From Leclercia adecarboxylata (lineage in GTDB: Bacteria; Pseudomonadota; Gammaproteobacteria; Enterobacterales; Enterobacteriaceae): a DNA stretch of 64,000 nucleotides. Each line of letters starts with the position of its first letter. The stretch's first letter is position 1. The stretch is taken from the NCBI RefSeq assembly GCF_006171285.1, contig NZ_CP040889.1, positions 4,030,001 to 4,094,000 on the forward strand, written 5' to 3'. Shown here piece by piece: positions 11,972-22,900 of the stretch. The position numbers were made by a program, and so were the translations under genes. The notes under the pieces are model-generated. The model worked only from the letters and a program-made list of their open reading frames with translations. It searched no databases and was not told the DNA's origin.

Positions 11972-11988
11972 TTTAATTTTTTATTTTT

Positions 11989-12038
11989 CCCGTCAAAGAG
12001 CAATTTCACACACACTTACGCCGCAATATTATTGCGGC
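11989..12038 (+). promoter_or_regulatory. ChiX-complementary trap site and hairpin between chbB and chbC
   Basis: CCCGTCAAAGAG at 11989-12000 is perfectly complementary to the seed I recall for the small RNA ChiX (CUCUUUGACGGG). In E. coli and Salmonella this intercistronic segment of chb mRNA acts as a decoy that titrates ChiX and so releases chitoporin (chiP) expression. A hairpin GCCGCAAT-ATT-ATTGCGGC follows at 12020-12038, shortly before chbC. The ChiX gene itself is not in the window. Confidence 0.72.
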
Positions 12039-12055
12039 ATTTAAGGGCATTTTCT

Positions 12056-13414
12056 ATGAGTAGATTTATTGCTGCGCTTGAAAAGGTACTCCTTCCTTTT
12101 GCAGTTAAAATAGGAAAGCAACCGCATGTCAACGCCATTAAAAACGGTTTTATTAAGGTAATGCCGTTAACCCTGGCCGGTGCCATGTTCGTTTTAATTA
12201 ACAACGTTTTTCTGAGCTTCGGTGATGGTTCATTTTTCTATTCATTAGGTGTTCGTTTAGATCCCTCAACTATTGAAACGTTAAATGGTTTCAAGGCCAT
12301 CGGCGGCAATGTGTACAACGGTACGCTGGGTATTATGTCGCTGATGGCGCCTTTCTTTATCGGGATGGCGCTGGCGGAAGAGCGTAAAGTCGACTCGCTG
12401 GCCGCCGGTTTATTATCTGTCGCTGCCTTTATGACCGTGACCCCTTACAGCGTCGGTGAAGCTTACGCGGTGGGTGCCAACTGGCTGGGCGGGGCGAACA
12501 TTATTTCCGGTATTGTGATCGGTCTGGTCGTGGCGGAAATGTTTACCTTTATTATTCGTCGCAACTGGGTGATCCGCTTGCCGGACAGCGTCCCGGCATC
12601 AGTGTCGCGCTCCTTCTCGGCGCTGATCCCAGGCTTCATTATTCTCTCCATCATGGGGACCATCGCCTGGGCGCTCTCTCACTGGGGCACCAACTTCCAC
12701 CAGATCATTATGGATACCATCTCCACACCGCTGGCATCCATGGGTGGCGTGGTGGGCTGGGCTTACGTCATCTTCACCTCCCTGCTGTGGTTCTTCGGTG
12801 TTCACGGCTCTCTGGCGCTGGCCGCGCTGGACAGCGGCATCATGACCCCATGGGCGCTGGAAAACGTGGCACTCTACCAGCAGTACGGCTCCGTTGACGC
12901 GGCGCTGGCGGCAGGCAAGACCTTCCACGTCTGGGCGAAACCGATGCTCGACTCCTACATCTTCCTGGGCGGTACCGGGGCGACGCTGGGTCTGATTATC
13001 GCGGTGTTTATCACCTCCCGTCGTGCGGATCACCGTCAGGTGGCGAAACTGGCCCTGCCGTCAGGCATCTTCCAGATTAACGAGCCCATCCTGTTCGGTA
13101 TGCCGATCATCATGAACCCGGTTATGTTCATTCCGTTCATCCTGGTGCAGCCGCTGCTGGCCGCCATTACCCTGACGGCGTATTACCTGGGCATTATCCC
13201 GCCTATCACCAACATCGCACCGTGGACGATGCCAGCCGGTCTGGGCGCCTTCTTCAACACCAACGGCAGCGTTGCGGCATTCCTGTTAGCGATATTCAAC
13301 CTTGGTGTGGCAACCCTGCTCTACATGCCGTTCGTCGCCATCGCCAACAAGGCCCAGACCACAATTGATGAAGAAGAGAGCGAAGAAGATATCGCCCTCG
13401 CACTGAAATTCTGA
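12056..13414 (+). CDS. chbC: Chitobiose PTS permease, enzyme IIC
   Basis: A 452-residue inner-membrane EIIC of the lactose/cellobiose PTS family with about ten hydrophobic segments; it moves N,N'-diacetylchitobiose across the membrane while phosphorylating it. Typical blocks are HVNAIKNGF, the [10 protein letters not shown] substrate loop and the [19 protein letters not shown] segment. The start is ATG at 12056 ([15 protein letters not shown]), matching E. coli length; the frame extends eight codons upstream through the intercistronic hairpin, which is unlikely to be coding. Confidence 0.96.
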   Translation: MSRFIAALEKVLLPFAVKIGKQPHVNAIKNGFIKVMPLTLAGAMFVLINNVFLSFGDGSFFYSLGVRLDPSTIETLNGFKAIGGNVYNGTLGIMSLMAPFFIGMALAEERKVDSLAAGLLSVAAFMTVTPYSVGEAYAVGANWLGGANIISGIVIGLVVAEMFTFIIRRNWVIRLPDSVPASVSRSFSALIPGFIILSIMGTIAWALSHWGTNFHQIIMDTISTPLASMGGVVGWAYVIFTSLLWFFGVHGSLALAALDSGIMTPWALENVALYQQYGSVDAALAAGKTFHVWAKPMLDSYIFLGGTGATLGLIIAVFITSRRADHRQVAKLALPSGIFQINEPILFGMPIIMNPVMFIPFILVQPLLAAITLTAYYLGIIPPITNIAPWTMPAGLGAFFNTNGSVAAFLLAIFNLGVATLLYMPFVAIANKAQTTIDEEESEEDIALALKF

Positions 13415-13460
13415 TGTCGTATGACGCGGGGCAACCCGCGTCAGTACAGGAGAACAAGAG

Positions 13461-13814
13461 ATGTTTGATTTAGAGAATGTTGTAGCAGAGCCAGAAGACG
13501 TAGCAGAGAACGATCTTGAAGAAGTGGTGATGGGGCTTATCATCAACTCCGGACAGGCGCGCAGCCTGGCGTACGCGGCGCTGAAAAAAGCCAAGCAGGG
13601 CGATTTCGATTCCGCCAAAGAGATGATGGCCCAGTCGCGCACCGCGCTGAATGAAGCCCATCTGGTGCAAACAAAACTGATCGAAAGCGATCAGGGTGAA
13701 GGTAAAATGAAGGTGAGCCTGGTGCTGGTACACGCCCAGGACCATCTGATGACCTCCATGCTGGCCCGTGAGCTGGTGGCGGAACTCATCGAACTTCACG
13801 AGAAAATGCAGTAA
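13461..13814 (+). CDS. chbA: Chitobiose PTS enzyme IIA
   Basis: A 117-residue helical EIIA of the lactose/cellobiose type, forming a trimer in the family. It accepts phosphate from HPr and gives it to ChbB. The phosphorylated histidine lies in VLVHAQDHLM (His91 by count). The N-terminal acidic stretch (VVAEPEDVAENDLEE) precedes the three-helix core. AGGAGAACAAGAG precedes the ATG. Confidence 0.95.
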   Translation: MFDLENVVAEPEDVAENDLEEVVMGLIINSGQARSLAYAALKKAKQGDFDSAKEMMAQSRTALNEAHLVQTKLIESDQGEGKMKVSLVLVHAQDHLMTSMLARELVAELIELHEKMQ

Positions 13815-13842
13815 ATCAGTCTGATAGCAGGAGGTCAGCACC

Positions 13843-14661
13843 ATGGAAATCACTACCGCCCGGGAACAACAGCTGTTCAATGGTAAAAATTTTCATGTGT
13901 TTATCTACAACAAGGTGGAGAGCATCAGCGGTCTGCATCAGCATGACTACTATGAGTTCACCATTGTGCTGACCGGCCGCTATTATCAGGAGATCAACGG
14001 CAAGCGGGTGCTGCTGGAGCGCGGGGACTTTGTCTTTATCCCGATGGGGTCGCACCATCAGAGCTTTTATGATTTTGGCGCCACGCGCATTCTCAACGTC
14101 GGCATCAGTAAACGCTTCTTCGAAACCCACTACTCGCCGCTGCTGCCGTTCTGCTTTGTCGCCTCGCAGGTTTATCACGTTAAAAGTGAATTCCTGAACT
14201 GGATCGACACCGTGATTGCCTCGCTTAACTTCCGTGACAATGAGTTCGATGAATTTATTGAAACGGTGACCTTTTACGTCGTCAACCGCCTTCGCCACTA
14301 TCGCGAAGAGCAGCAGGCAACTGACGATATCCCGCAATGGCTGCGCACCACCGTTGAAATGATGCACGACAAGCTGCGTTTTGGTGAAAACGCGCTGGAG
14401 AATATGGTGGCGCTGTCGGGTAAATCACAGGAATACCTGACCCGCGCGACCCAGCGTTATTATCAGAAAACGCCGGTGCAGATTATTAATGAAATACGGA
14501 TCAATTTCGCCAGAAAACAGCTGGAAATTACCAACTATTCGGTGACGGATATTGCTTACGAATCCGGTTACAGCAGTCCGAGTCTGTTTATTAAGACCTT
14601 TAAGAAATTGACCTCATTTACACCTAACAGCTACCGGAAAAACCTCACGGTTATTAATTAA
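13843..14661 (+). CDS. chbR: AraC-family regulator of the chb operon
   Basis: A 272-residue dual regulator: an N-terminal cupin sensor domain ([23 protein letters not shown]) and a C-terminal AraC-type pair of helix-turn-helix motifs ([35 protein letters not shown] then TPNSYRK). In E. coli ChbR represses chb without inducer and activates it when deacetylated chitobiose-6-phosphate is present. A few residues shorter at the N-terminus than the E. coli protein; the ATG has an AGGAGG ten bases upstream. Confidence 0.95.
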   Translation: MEITTAREQQLFNGKNFHVFIYNKVESISGLHQHDYYEFTIVLTGRYYQEINGKRVLLERGDFVFIPMGSHHQSFYDFGATRILNVGISKRFFETHYSPLLPFCFVASQVYHVKSEFLNWIDTVIASLNFRDNEFDEFIETVTFYVVNRLRHYREEQQATDDIPQWLRTTVEMMHDKLRFGENALENMVALSGKSQEYLTRATQRYYQKTPVQIINEIRINFARKQLEITNYSVTDIAYESGYSSPSLFIKTFKKLTSFTPNSYRKNLTVIN

Positions 14662-14764
14662 CGTCCGGCGGTGTTACCGCCGGGAATATTGATTTAAATG
14701 ATTGCCCAAAATAGATGGGAAGGGACCGCTATACTCAAAAAGCGGATCGCCCAGGGAGAATATT

Positions 14765-16120
14765 ATGCAAAAGAAACTTAAAGTAGTGACCATCGGCGGC
14801 GGAAGCAGCTATACCCCGGAATTACTGGAAGGCTTCCTCAAGCGTTACCATGAACTGCCGGTCAGCGAATTGTGGCTGGTTGACGTGGCCGAGGGCCAGG
14901 AGAAGCTGGATATTATTTTTGACCTCTGCCAGCGCATGGTGAAAAAAGCGGGCGTGCCGATGACCGTGCATAAAACCCTCGACCGCCGCCAGGCGCTAAA
15001 GGATGCCGATTTCGTCACCACCCAGCTGCGCGTCGGCCAGCTGAAGGCCCGCGAGCTGGATGAGAGTATCCCGCTGAGCTACGGCTATCTGGGCCAGGAG
15101 ACCAACGGGGCTGGCGGCCTGTTCAAAGGGCTGCGTACCATTCCGGTGGTGTTCGACATCATTAAAGACGTGCAGGAGATCTGCCCGCAGGCGTGGGTGA
15201 TCAACTTCACCAACCCGGCCGGAATGGTGACCGAAGCGGTTTATCGCCACACGGATTTCAAACGCTTTATCGGCGTCTGCAACATTCCTATCGGCATGAA
15301 GATGTTTATTCGCGACGTGCTGGCCCTGACCGACAGCGACGAGCTTTCCATCGACCTGTTTGGCCTGAACCACATGGTGTTCATCAAAGACGTACTGGTT
15401 AACGGCAAGTCTCGCTTCGCGGAGCTGCTGGACGGCGTGGCGAGCGGCACCCTGAAAGCCAGTTCGGTGAAGAACATTTTTGACCTGCCGTTCAGCGAAG
15501 GGCTGATCCGCTCCCTGAACCTGCTCCCGTGCTCCTATCTGCTTTACTACTTTAAGCTGAAAGAGATGCTGGCGATCGAGATGGGCGAATACTACAAAGG
15601 CGGCGCCCGCGCGCAGGTCGTACAGAAGGTAGAAAAACAGCTGTTCGATCTGTACAAGAACCCGGATCTTAACGTGAAGCCGAAAGAGCTGGAGCAGCGC
15701 GGCGGGGCTTACTACTCCGACGCGGCCTGCGAAGTGATCAACGCCATCTACAACGACAAGCAGGCGGAACACTACGTCAACGTGCCGCACCACGGCCACA
15801 TTGATAATATTCCGGCGGACTGGGCGGTGGAGATGACCTGTATTCTGGGCCGCGACGGCGCGAAGCCGCATCCTCGTCTGACCCATTTCGATGACAAGGT
15901 GATGGGGCTTATCCACACCATCAAGGGCTTTGAGGTGGCGGCAAGCCAGGCGGCCATCAGCGGCGAGCTGAACGACGTGCTGCTGGCGCTGAACCTGAGC
16001 CCGCTGGTGCAATCCGATCGCGATGCCGAGAAGCTGGCGTGCGACCTGATTCTGGCCCATGAAAAATGGCTGCCGAACTTCGCTGCTACCGTCGATAAAC
16101 TGAAAAGCGAGCAGCACTGA
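14765..16120 (+). CDS. chbF: 6-phospho-beta-glucosidase / chitobiose-6P hydrolase (GH4)
   Basis: A 451-residue glycoside hydrolase family 4 enzyme, which uses NAD and a divalent metal in an unusual redox-elimination mechanism. It cleaves the mono-deacetylated chitobiose 6-phosphate made by ChbG. The NAD-binding [11 protein letters not shown] motif is at residues 9-19; the metal-binding region includes CNIPIGMK and LNHMVF. The start is ATG at 14765 with GGGAG 12 bases upstream ([13 protein letters not shown]), matching E. coli; the upstream open frame is not conserved. Confidence 0.96.
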   Translation: MQKKLKVVTIGGGSSYTPELLEGFLKRYHELPVSELWLVDVAEGQEKLDIIFDLCQRMVKKAGVPMTVHKTLDRRQALKDADFVTTQLRVGQLKARELDESIPLSYGYLGQETNGAGGLFKGLRTIPVVFDIIKDVQEICPQAWVINFTNPAGMVTEAVYRHTDFKRFIGVCNIPIGMKMFIRDVLALTDSDELSIDLFGLNHMVFIKDVLVNGKSRFAELLDGVASGTLKASSVKNIFDLPFSEGLIRSLNLLPCSYLLYYFKLKEMLAIEMGEYYKGGARAQVVQKVEKQLFDLYKNPDLNVKPKELEQRGGAYYSDAACEVINAIYNDKQAEHYVNVPHHGHIDNIPADWAVEMTCILGRDGAKPHPRLTHFDDKVMGLIHTIKGFEVAASQAAISGELNDVLLALNLSPLVQSDRDAEKLACDLILAHEKWLPNFAATVDKLKSEQH

Positions 16121-16131
16121 GAGGGATCGCT

Positions 16132-16887
16132 ATGGAATATCTGCTGATCGTCAATGCCGATGATTTTGGCCTCTCAAAAGGGCAGAACTACGGCATTCTG
16201 GACGCCTGTCGGAACGGGGTGGTGACCTCCACCACCGCGATGGTTAACGGCGATGCCGTTGAGCACGCTGCGGCGCTGAGCCGGGATCTGCCTGAGCTGG
16301 GGGTAGGCATGCACTTTGTGCTGACCCTCGGCATGCCGCTGACCTCCATGCCGGGGCTGACCCGGGACGGCGTGCTCGGCAAGTGGATCTGGGAGATGGC
16401 AGAGCAGGGGACGCTGCCGCTGGAGGAGATTGCCCGCGAGCTGGACTGTCAGTTCAATCGCTTCGTCGATCTCTTCGGGCGCGAACCGACCCATATCGAC
16501 AGCCATCACCATGTGCACATGATCCCGGCCATCTTCCCGCTGGTGGCCGAATTTGCCCGTCGCAAAGGGGTGGCATTACGGGTGGATCCTCAGGTTGAAG
16601 GGATCGAACGGGATGCCGGCCTGCCGCCTACCACCGACGGCTTCAGCAGCGCGTTCTATGGCGATGACATCAGTGAAGCGCTGTTTTTGCGCGTGCTGGA
16701 TGAGTCAGTGCTGAAGGGAGAGCGCTCGCTGGAGGTGATGGCACATCCGGCGTTTATCGATAACACCATCCGTAAAAGCGCCTACTGCTGGCCGCGACTG
16801 ACGGAGCTGGACGTGCTCACCTCGACATCGCTGAAATATGCCATTGCCGAGCGCGGGTACCGGTTGGGAACGTTCAGGGATCTGTGA
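16132..16887 (+). CDS. chbG: Chitooligosaccharide deacetylase (YdjC/ChbG family)
   Basis: A 251-residue cytoplasmic deacetylase that removes one acetyl group from chitobiose 6-phosphate; the product is both the ChbR inducer and the ChbF substrate. The metal site is visible as VNADDFG near residues 8-14, GMHFVLT near residue 61 and the [11 protein letters not shown] block near residue 125. Last gene of the operon, starting 11 bases after chbF with a GAGAGGG ribosome site. E. coli ChbG is 249 residues. Confidence 0.95.
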   Translation: MEYLLIVNADDFGLSKGQNYGILDACRNGVVTSTTAMVNGDAVEHAAALSRDLPELGVGMHFVLTLGMPLTSMPGLTRDGVLGKWIWEMAEQGTLPLEEIARELDCQFNRFVDLFGREPTHIDSHHHVHMIPAIFPLVAEFARRKGVALRVDPQVEGIERDAGLPPTTDGFSSAFYGDDISEALFLRVLDESVLKGERSLEVMAHPAFIDNTIRKSAYCWPRLTELDVLTSTSLKYAIAERGYRLGTFRDL

Positions 16888-16893
16888 GGAAAC

Positions 16894-16987
16894 GCCGGGT
16901 GGCGCTTGCGCTTACCCGGCCTACAATGTCTACAAAAGCACCGAAACGTAGGCCGGGTAAGGCGTAGCCGCCACCCGGCTTTTTTTA
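16894..16987 (+). repeat. REP pair (BIME) ending in a T-run, chbG terminator
   Basis: Two inverted REP-like units: GCCGGGTGGCG...ACCCGGCCTACA (16894-16925) and GTAGGCCGGGTAAGGCG...CCACCCGGC (16948-16979). The outer arms pair over the whole unit and a TTTTTTT run follows, so the BIME doubles as an intrinsic terminator for chb. Its end touches the convergent katE stop at 16985-16987. A second copy with the same layout is at 57824-57903. Confidence 0.88.
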
Positions 16988-19243
16988 CGCCGGAATGGCC
17001 GCGATTTTACTGCTGCGGGACCACACCCGGTGCGCCGCCATCAGCAGCGTCAGTTCATCCATAAACGCGCCTGCCGCCGTATCGCCTTCGATAATACCTT
17101 CTTCGCCCTGATCTGCCACCTTCAGCAGCGGCTTGAACTGACGGGCATCGCCTGCCAGCGCAATCGGCTTGAGGTGCTTATAGGCTTCCAGCAGATAATA
17201 GGCCGCATCGCCGTTAGTGAGCAGACCCTGAATATCCCCGCACGGCACCACCACCGCATCCACGGTCAGCGACGGAGAACCGGCGAAGGTTCCGGCCACC
17301 GGCAGCACCGAGCCGTCGTCGGCAATGACTTCACCCATTCGCGAGTAGAGCAGCTTCGCATGCACGCCTTTGGCCTTCAGCGCCTGCAGCACCGCCAGCA
17401 CATCGCTGGCGCGAGGCTTATCGTTCAGCAACACGGCCACCACGCGACCTTTGATATCGCCGCCGGGAACGGCATACAGGCTGAGGGACGGATCCTTTTT
17501 CAAGCCGTTCACATCCTGCGGCGGAACAAGGTTGCGCTGCTCGTCGGTCAGGGTGATACCCAGATTGTCCGCCACGCCCTGGGCCAGGGTGATATCAATA
17601 TGCGCCAGCTGATCCACCACCCGCTCGCGGATGTAGGTGCGCACCACCTTGCTCAGCTCAAAGCTGAAGGCACCGATAATATGCTCCTGCTCCACCGGCG
17701 TCTGGCTGTGCCAGAACAGGCGTGGGTGGGCGTAGTATTCGGCGAAGGAGGGGCTGCGCTCGCGGATTTTGGTCCCTTCCACGCGCTCCTGGTACGACTC
17801 AAAGCCGCCGCGTTTTGGCCCCGGAGGGGTTTCGCGCGGCCAGTTGTCGTTGATTGAGTTCGGCTCGTAGTTGGCCGGGTTGGTGTCGATCTCCATGCGG
17901 TGCATCCCGTCCCGCTGGAAGTTATGGTAGGGACAGGTTGGTTTGTTGATCGGGATTTCGTGGAAGTTCGGCCCGCCGAGGCGGCTGATCTGCGTATCGG
18001 TGTAGGAGAACAGACGCCCCTGCAGCAGCGGGTCGTTAGTGAAGTCCAGCCCCGGAACGATATGCCCCGGGTGGAAGGCGGCCTGTTCGTTCTCGGCAAA
18101 GAAGTTGTCCGGGTTACGGTTGAGCACCATTTTGCCCACCAGCTGCACCGGCACCAGCTCCTCGGGGATCAGCTTGGTAGGGTCGAGAAGATCAAAGTCG
18201 AATTTGAACTCGTCCTCTTCCGGGATCAACTGGAAACCGAGCTCAAATTCCGGGAAGTCGCCCGCCTCAATGGATTCCCAGAGATCGCGGCGGTGGAAGT
18301 CCGGATCGCGCCCGGTAAGCTTCTGCGCCTCATCCCACACCAGCGAGGCTTTACCGGCCACCGGCTTCCAGTGGAAGCGCACAAAGGTGGCTTTGCCTTC
18401 GGCATTGATCAGGCGGAAGGTGTGGATGCCAAAGCCTTCCATGGTGCGATAGCTGCGCGGAATACCGCGGTCAGACATCGCCCACATCACGTTGTGCAGG
18501 GTTTCCGGCTGCAGGGAGACATAATCCCAGAAGGTGTCGTGCGCGCTCTGACCCTGCGGGATCGCCCAGTGCGGCTCTGGTTTTACCGCGTGTACAAAAT
18601 CGGGGAACTTGTGTGCGTCCTGAATAAAGAAGATCGGCGTGTTGTTGCCCACCAGATCAAAAACGCCCTCTTCGGTGTAAAACTTGGTGGCGAAGCCGCG
18701 AATGTCACGCACCGTATCGGCGGAGCCTGCGCCGCCCTGCACCGTAGAGAAACGGACAAAGACCGGGGTAATTTTATCCGGGTCGGAGAGGAAATCGGCT
18801 TTAGTTAAATCGCTCAGGTTTTTATACGGCTGAAAATAGCCGTGCGCGGCCGAACCACGGGCGTGCACAATACGCTCCGGGATGCGCTCATGGTCAAAGT
18901 GAGTGATCTTCTCCCGCAGGATAAAGTCTTCCAGCAGGGTCGGGCCGCGGGTTCCGGCGCGCAGGGAGTTCTGATCGTCCGCGATGCGCACCCCCTGGTT
19001 AGTGGTCAGCGGGAAGTTCTCGCCGCCTTTGCGGACTTCATCCAGCGCATTCAGTTTCTGGTTGCCGGTATCGGGTGCCTTCAGGCTGCCGGGCGCTGTG
19101 GGCTCCTGGCCCGGTGGCGTAGGGACCGGGCTGGCGAGGTGAGAACCGTCCGCCGGGGCCAGCGAGTCCATTCCGGGCTCTGCTTCATGGGCGTCGTGAA
19201 GCGGGGATTGTTCGGGTTTATGTGTCTTATCATTTTGCGACAT
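16985..19243 (-). CDS. katE: Catalase HPII (haem d hydroperoxidase)
   Basis: A 752-residue large-subunit catalase that converts hydrogen peroxide to water and oxygen. It has the long N-terminal arm (about 75 residues, Pro-rich), the catalase core with active-site His127 in [14 protein letters not shown] and the [17 protein letters not shown] asparagine region, the proximal [14 protein letters not shown] tyrosine, and a C-terminal flavodoxin-like domain of about 150 residues ([10 protein letters not shown] onward). In E. coli HPII is a tetramer expressed under RpoS. The ATG has AGGAG nine bases before it. Convergent with chb and ending inside the BIME T-run. Confidence 0.97.
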   Translation of the reverse strand: MSQNDKTHKPEQSPLHDAHEAEPGMDSLAPADGSHLASPVPTPPGQEPTAPGSLKAPDTGNQKLNALDEVRKGGENFPLTTNQGVRIADDQNSLRAGTRGPTLLEDFILREKITHFDHERIPERIVHARGSAAHGYFQPYKNLSDLTKADFLSDPDKITPVFVRFSTVQGGAGSADTVRDIRGFATKFYTEEGVFDLVGNNTPIFFIQDAHKFPDFVHAVKPEPHWAIPQGQSAHDTFWDYVSLQPETLHNVMWAMSDRGIPRSYRTMEGFGIHTFRLINAEGKATFVRFHWKPVAGKASLVWDEAQKLTGRDPDFHRRDLWESIEAGDFPEFELGFQLIPEEDEFKFDFDLLDPTKLIPEELVPVQLVGKMVLNRNPDNFFAENEQAAFHPGHIVPGLDFTNDPLLQGRLFSYTDTQISRLGGPNFHEIPINKPTCPYHNFQRDGMHRMEIDTNPANYEPNSINDNWPRETPPGPKRGGFESYQERVEGTKIRERSPSFAEYYAHPRLFWHSQTPVEQEHIIGAFSFELSKVVRTYIRERVVDQLAHIDITLAQGVADNLGITLTDEQRNLVPPQDVNGLKKDPSLSLYAVPGGDIKGRVVAVLLNDKPRASDVLAVLQALKAKGVHAKLLYSRMGEVIADDGSVLPVAGTFAGSPSLTVDAVVVPCGDIQGLLTNGDAAYYLLEAYKHLKPIALAGDARQFKPLLKVADQGEEGIIEGDTAAGAFMDELTLLMAAHRVWSRSSKIAAIPA

Positions 19244-19455
19244 TGCACTCGTCTCCTGTTTTCATTGCTGAAACGCGGTCGTATTTGCCTTAAAACCCAA
19301 TAACTATAGAACATTAAGGGTTATAAGCTGGGTGAATACCCAATTTCGGACTACCGCTTACGCTTCAGCTGGCACGTGGGGCGCGACGCAGAAGGGGCAA
19401 TCGGCTATGATAGGAATTTACTGATTTTTAAGTTTGTTTAGTGAACCCGCTGCTT

Positions 19456-19695
19456 ATGAAACCTCTTCGCCAACAAAATCGTCCTGTAATCAGCTATCAG
19501 CCCCGCGTTGAACCCGCGCCGCCCGACCACGCCACTAAAATGGATGGCTTTCGTGACGTCTGGCTGTTACGCGGTAAATATGTGGCTTTTGTACTGATCG
19601 GCGAACGTTTTCGTCGTTCCCCGGCGTTTAATGTGCCGGAGTCTGCCCAGCGCTGGGCGGTTCAGGTCCGGCAGGACGAAGATATTCAGGATTAA
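19456..19695 (+). CDS. cedA: Cell division activator CedA
   Basis: A 79-residue DNA-binding protein that in E. coli relieves the division block of over-replicating dnaA(cos) cells and binds RNA polymerase. The core MDGFRDVWLLRGKYVAFVL and SPAFNVPESAQRWA are conserved. ATG 19456 (MKPLRQQNRP) is preferred by similarity; an in-frame GTG at 19441 would add five residues, and neither start has a clear ribosome site. Divergent from katE, as in E. coli. Confidence 0.92.
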   Translation: MKPLRQQNRPVISYQPRVEPAPPDHATKMDGFRDVWLLRGKYVAFVLIGERFRRSPAFNVPESAQRWAVQVRQDEDIQD

Positions 19696-19710
19696 TTATT
19701 CTGTGTCATG

Positions 19711-19736
19711 GTGATCCCGTTAATTAACGGGATCAC
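19711..19736. repeat. 26-bp perfect palindrome after cedA
   Basis: GTGATCCCGTTAA followed directly by its exact complement TTAACGGGATCAC, with no spacer. It lies 15 bases past the cedA stop and lacks a T-run. It could be a weak transcription end or a protein site. The following 19737-19962 stretch is very AT-rich, with a TATAAT at 19887-19892 and no gene. Confidence 0.7.
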
Positions 19737-19962
19737 AGGATAATTATTGTCTATAGCAAATTATTGTTTTATTCCCATTGGGCATTAATTATTTTTTAAA
19801 TTCATACCTTCTCTCTATTTACTTTTGGTAATCTTTTCAATGGCTTTTTTAGCGCGTGATTTAACTTTTTGATTTACATTGGGAAATATAATGTAATATT
19901 TCATGCGTTTAATTCTATCCTTTTAGTGTTGCGTCTTTTTCTAATACTATCTGGACAGAAAA

Positions 19963-22900
19963 ATGAATAAAACCCACACCTCAATGATGACGGGATTTAC
20001 TCTTTCTCGTCTCACTGTCGCGATCCGAAACGCGATCCCTGTATTGGTCCTGGCATCCCTGCCCGTGTACGCCGACACTATTATTCCCAGTCAAAGCACG
20101 ACTTATACCCTATCCGGAACTGAACCCTTTGTGATGCCTTCGCCTAATGCAATTACCGTCACATCGGGTAGTGCTATTACCGGCGATGTCACGCAGGACT
20201 GGCAGGTGACCGTTGATGATGGCGCAACGGTTAACGGAGCAGGTTTTGGTCTGAACCTGGGATCGTTGACGGGGGGAACCGTGCTTAATCTCGGCGGAGA
20301 TGTCACCACTACCGGGGGCGGATCCGGCGGCAACGCTGCAGGTATTAAGCTCAATCAAGGCGGAACGATCAACATACTAAGCACCGGGTCCGTGGCCAGC
20401 AGCAGTGACGGGATATTTCTCACTAACGGCGGCACAATAAATAGCAGCGGATCGGTAAGCGGTACCGGTGGCGGCACTTCGGTCTATTTAAGCTCCGGCA
20501 CAACCGTCTATAATGGTGATGCATCGTCGTCGATTGGCGGAGGATACGGCATTATTGTTGATAGCGGTTCTGGGACCCTGACCAATGCCGGTAATATTAA
20601 TGTGCTTCATAACGGAATTTGGGTACGTGATAGTGGAAATGCCGTCATTAATAACCAGGCTGGCGGGGTTATCAATTCAACCAGTACTTCTAATAATGGG
20701 ATTGATATTGGCAGTTCTGGTACGGTTGATATTACCAATGCGGGAACCATCAGCGGCAATGCCGGTATTTACATAGGATCGGCTGGCAATACGCTCACCA
20801 ATAGCGGCGCGATCACTGGTACCGGCGGCACGGCAATCTCGCTGGGCGGTAACAATAATACTGTCATTTTTAATACCGGCACCGAAATCGGGGGAAATAT
20901 CACCTCAAGCGGCAGCGGAAATACATTAACGTTAAACGGGCAAGGTGCACTGGGGGGGAACGTCACGGGTCTGGCAAGTATTACCAGCGCGGCGGATCCA
21001 GGTCTTGCCTGGCTGTTGAACGGTACAACCTACAGTACATCCGGCACCACGGCAGATTCACTGCTGATTCAAAGTGGTACCTTGATTCTGAATGGCGCCC
21101 TGACCCACAGCGGAACAGGGGGCGGTACAACTATTAACCCGGACGCCATATTCCAGTTGGGGAATAATTCCGCCAGCGGCAGCGTCACGGGCAATATCAT
21201 TGATAACGGCACGCTGCGTTTCTCCCGCACGGACAGTTCCACCTTTGCTGGCGTGATAAGTGGAGACGGGCTGGTTAACCAGGCGGGAAGCGGCGAAACC
21301 ATTCTCAGCAGCGCGAACACCTATACGGGCGGGTCGACTGTTGATGGCGGCACTCTGAATGCAGGCAATGCCGGAGCCCTGGGCACGGGCGATGTTGCAA
21401 TCAACAGCGGCGGGACGCTGGTGCTCTCCTTCGGTGCTGGCACCTTTGCCAACGCCATTGCCAACGGCGGGCTGCTGAACGTCACCGGCGCGGGGAACAC
21501 GCTCAACAGCGTGATTACCGGGGCGGGTGAGAACCGCATCAGCGCGACTGATACCGTCATCGCGGCAGATAACAGCGGGTTTTCCGGCCTGTGGAATATC
21601 CTTAATAGCGGTTCGATGGATATCACAGCCAGTAATAACCTCGGCACCGGGGCCGTGCAGTTAAACGGCATTCTGAACATTGCGCCGACAGCGGGCGGCT
21701 TCACCCTGGCGAACGCCCTTTCCGGGGCGGGTACGTTAACCGTTTCGCTTGTAGGGGGCACTCCCTTTGATTTCGCCAGTAGCGTCGGAACGCTGTTTAC
21801 CGGGGTGCTGGCGATGGGGCCGGGCACTTTCAACCTCGCCGGTAACAACACCCTGGCATTAACCAACGCCCGGTTGCAGCTGGATACCGGCAGCATCACG
21901 ACGGTGGGCAGCGGCACCCAGGCTATCGGCAACCTGACCCTTAACGGCGGTATTCTCAGCTTCAATAACCTGCCGACAGGGGTGATTAATACCGGACAGC
22001 TGGATAAGACCTCCGGGACGGTGCGCGTTGATCCGACTGTCATCGCCGCTAACAACGCCAGCAATTTACTGCTGGTTGACGATGGCTCGGGCACCCAGTT
22101 AATCACCTCCACCGGCAATACCGGCTCGTCGGCCAATCTGACACTGCAGGATCTCTCGGGAAATGCGATTGACTCTTCCTCAACCTCTCAGGCGAACGTT
22201 ACCCAGGGCGGTAACACCGTTGCGATTGCCACCTATGGCAATTTCGGCCTCAACGACACTAACGGGCTGGGCGTCGGCTACTCTCTGAGCCAGCTCGATC
22301 TACAGGCGGCGCAAACCCTGACCCTCTCCGGGGATACCACCACCCCGGCCGGTGCGGCGGATATGAAGGCGCTAATAACCGGGGCGGGCAATCTGGCGAT
22401 CAACGCCACCGATGCGATTACCCTGACCAATGCAGGCAACACCTTTACCGGCACCACGACGGTAAACAGTGGCGTACTTCGCGCTGGTGCCGTCAATGTG
22501 ATTGACGACAGCAGCCAGCTGAATTTAAACAGCGGCACAGCCTTCGATTTGAATGGTTTCGATCAGAGCGTGAATAATCTGACCGGGGCGGGTAACGTCA
22601 CGCTGGGGGCCAATGCCCTGACGGAAAATACCACCGGCAGCGTTGCCTACGCCGGGACCATTACCGGCAGCGGGGCGGTCACCGCAGCGGGGGCGGGAAC
22701 CTGGATCCTGACGGGTAACAATAACTGGACCGGTGGTACAACCATAGATACAGGGGTTTTGCAGCTGGGCGCGGGCGGAACCAGCGGGGCGTTAACCGGG
22801 AACATCACCAACAACGGCGCTCTGATCGTCAATCGCTCCGATGCCCTCACGCTTTATGACACCATCAGTGGTTCGGGTACGGTTACTCAGAACGGCACCG

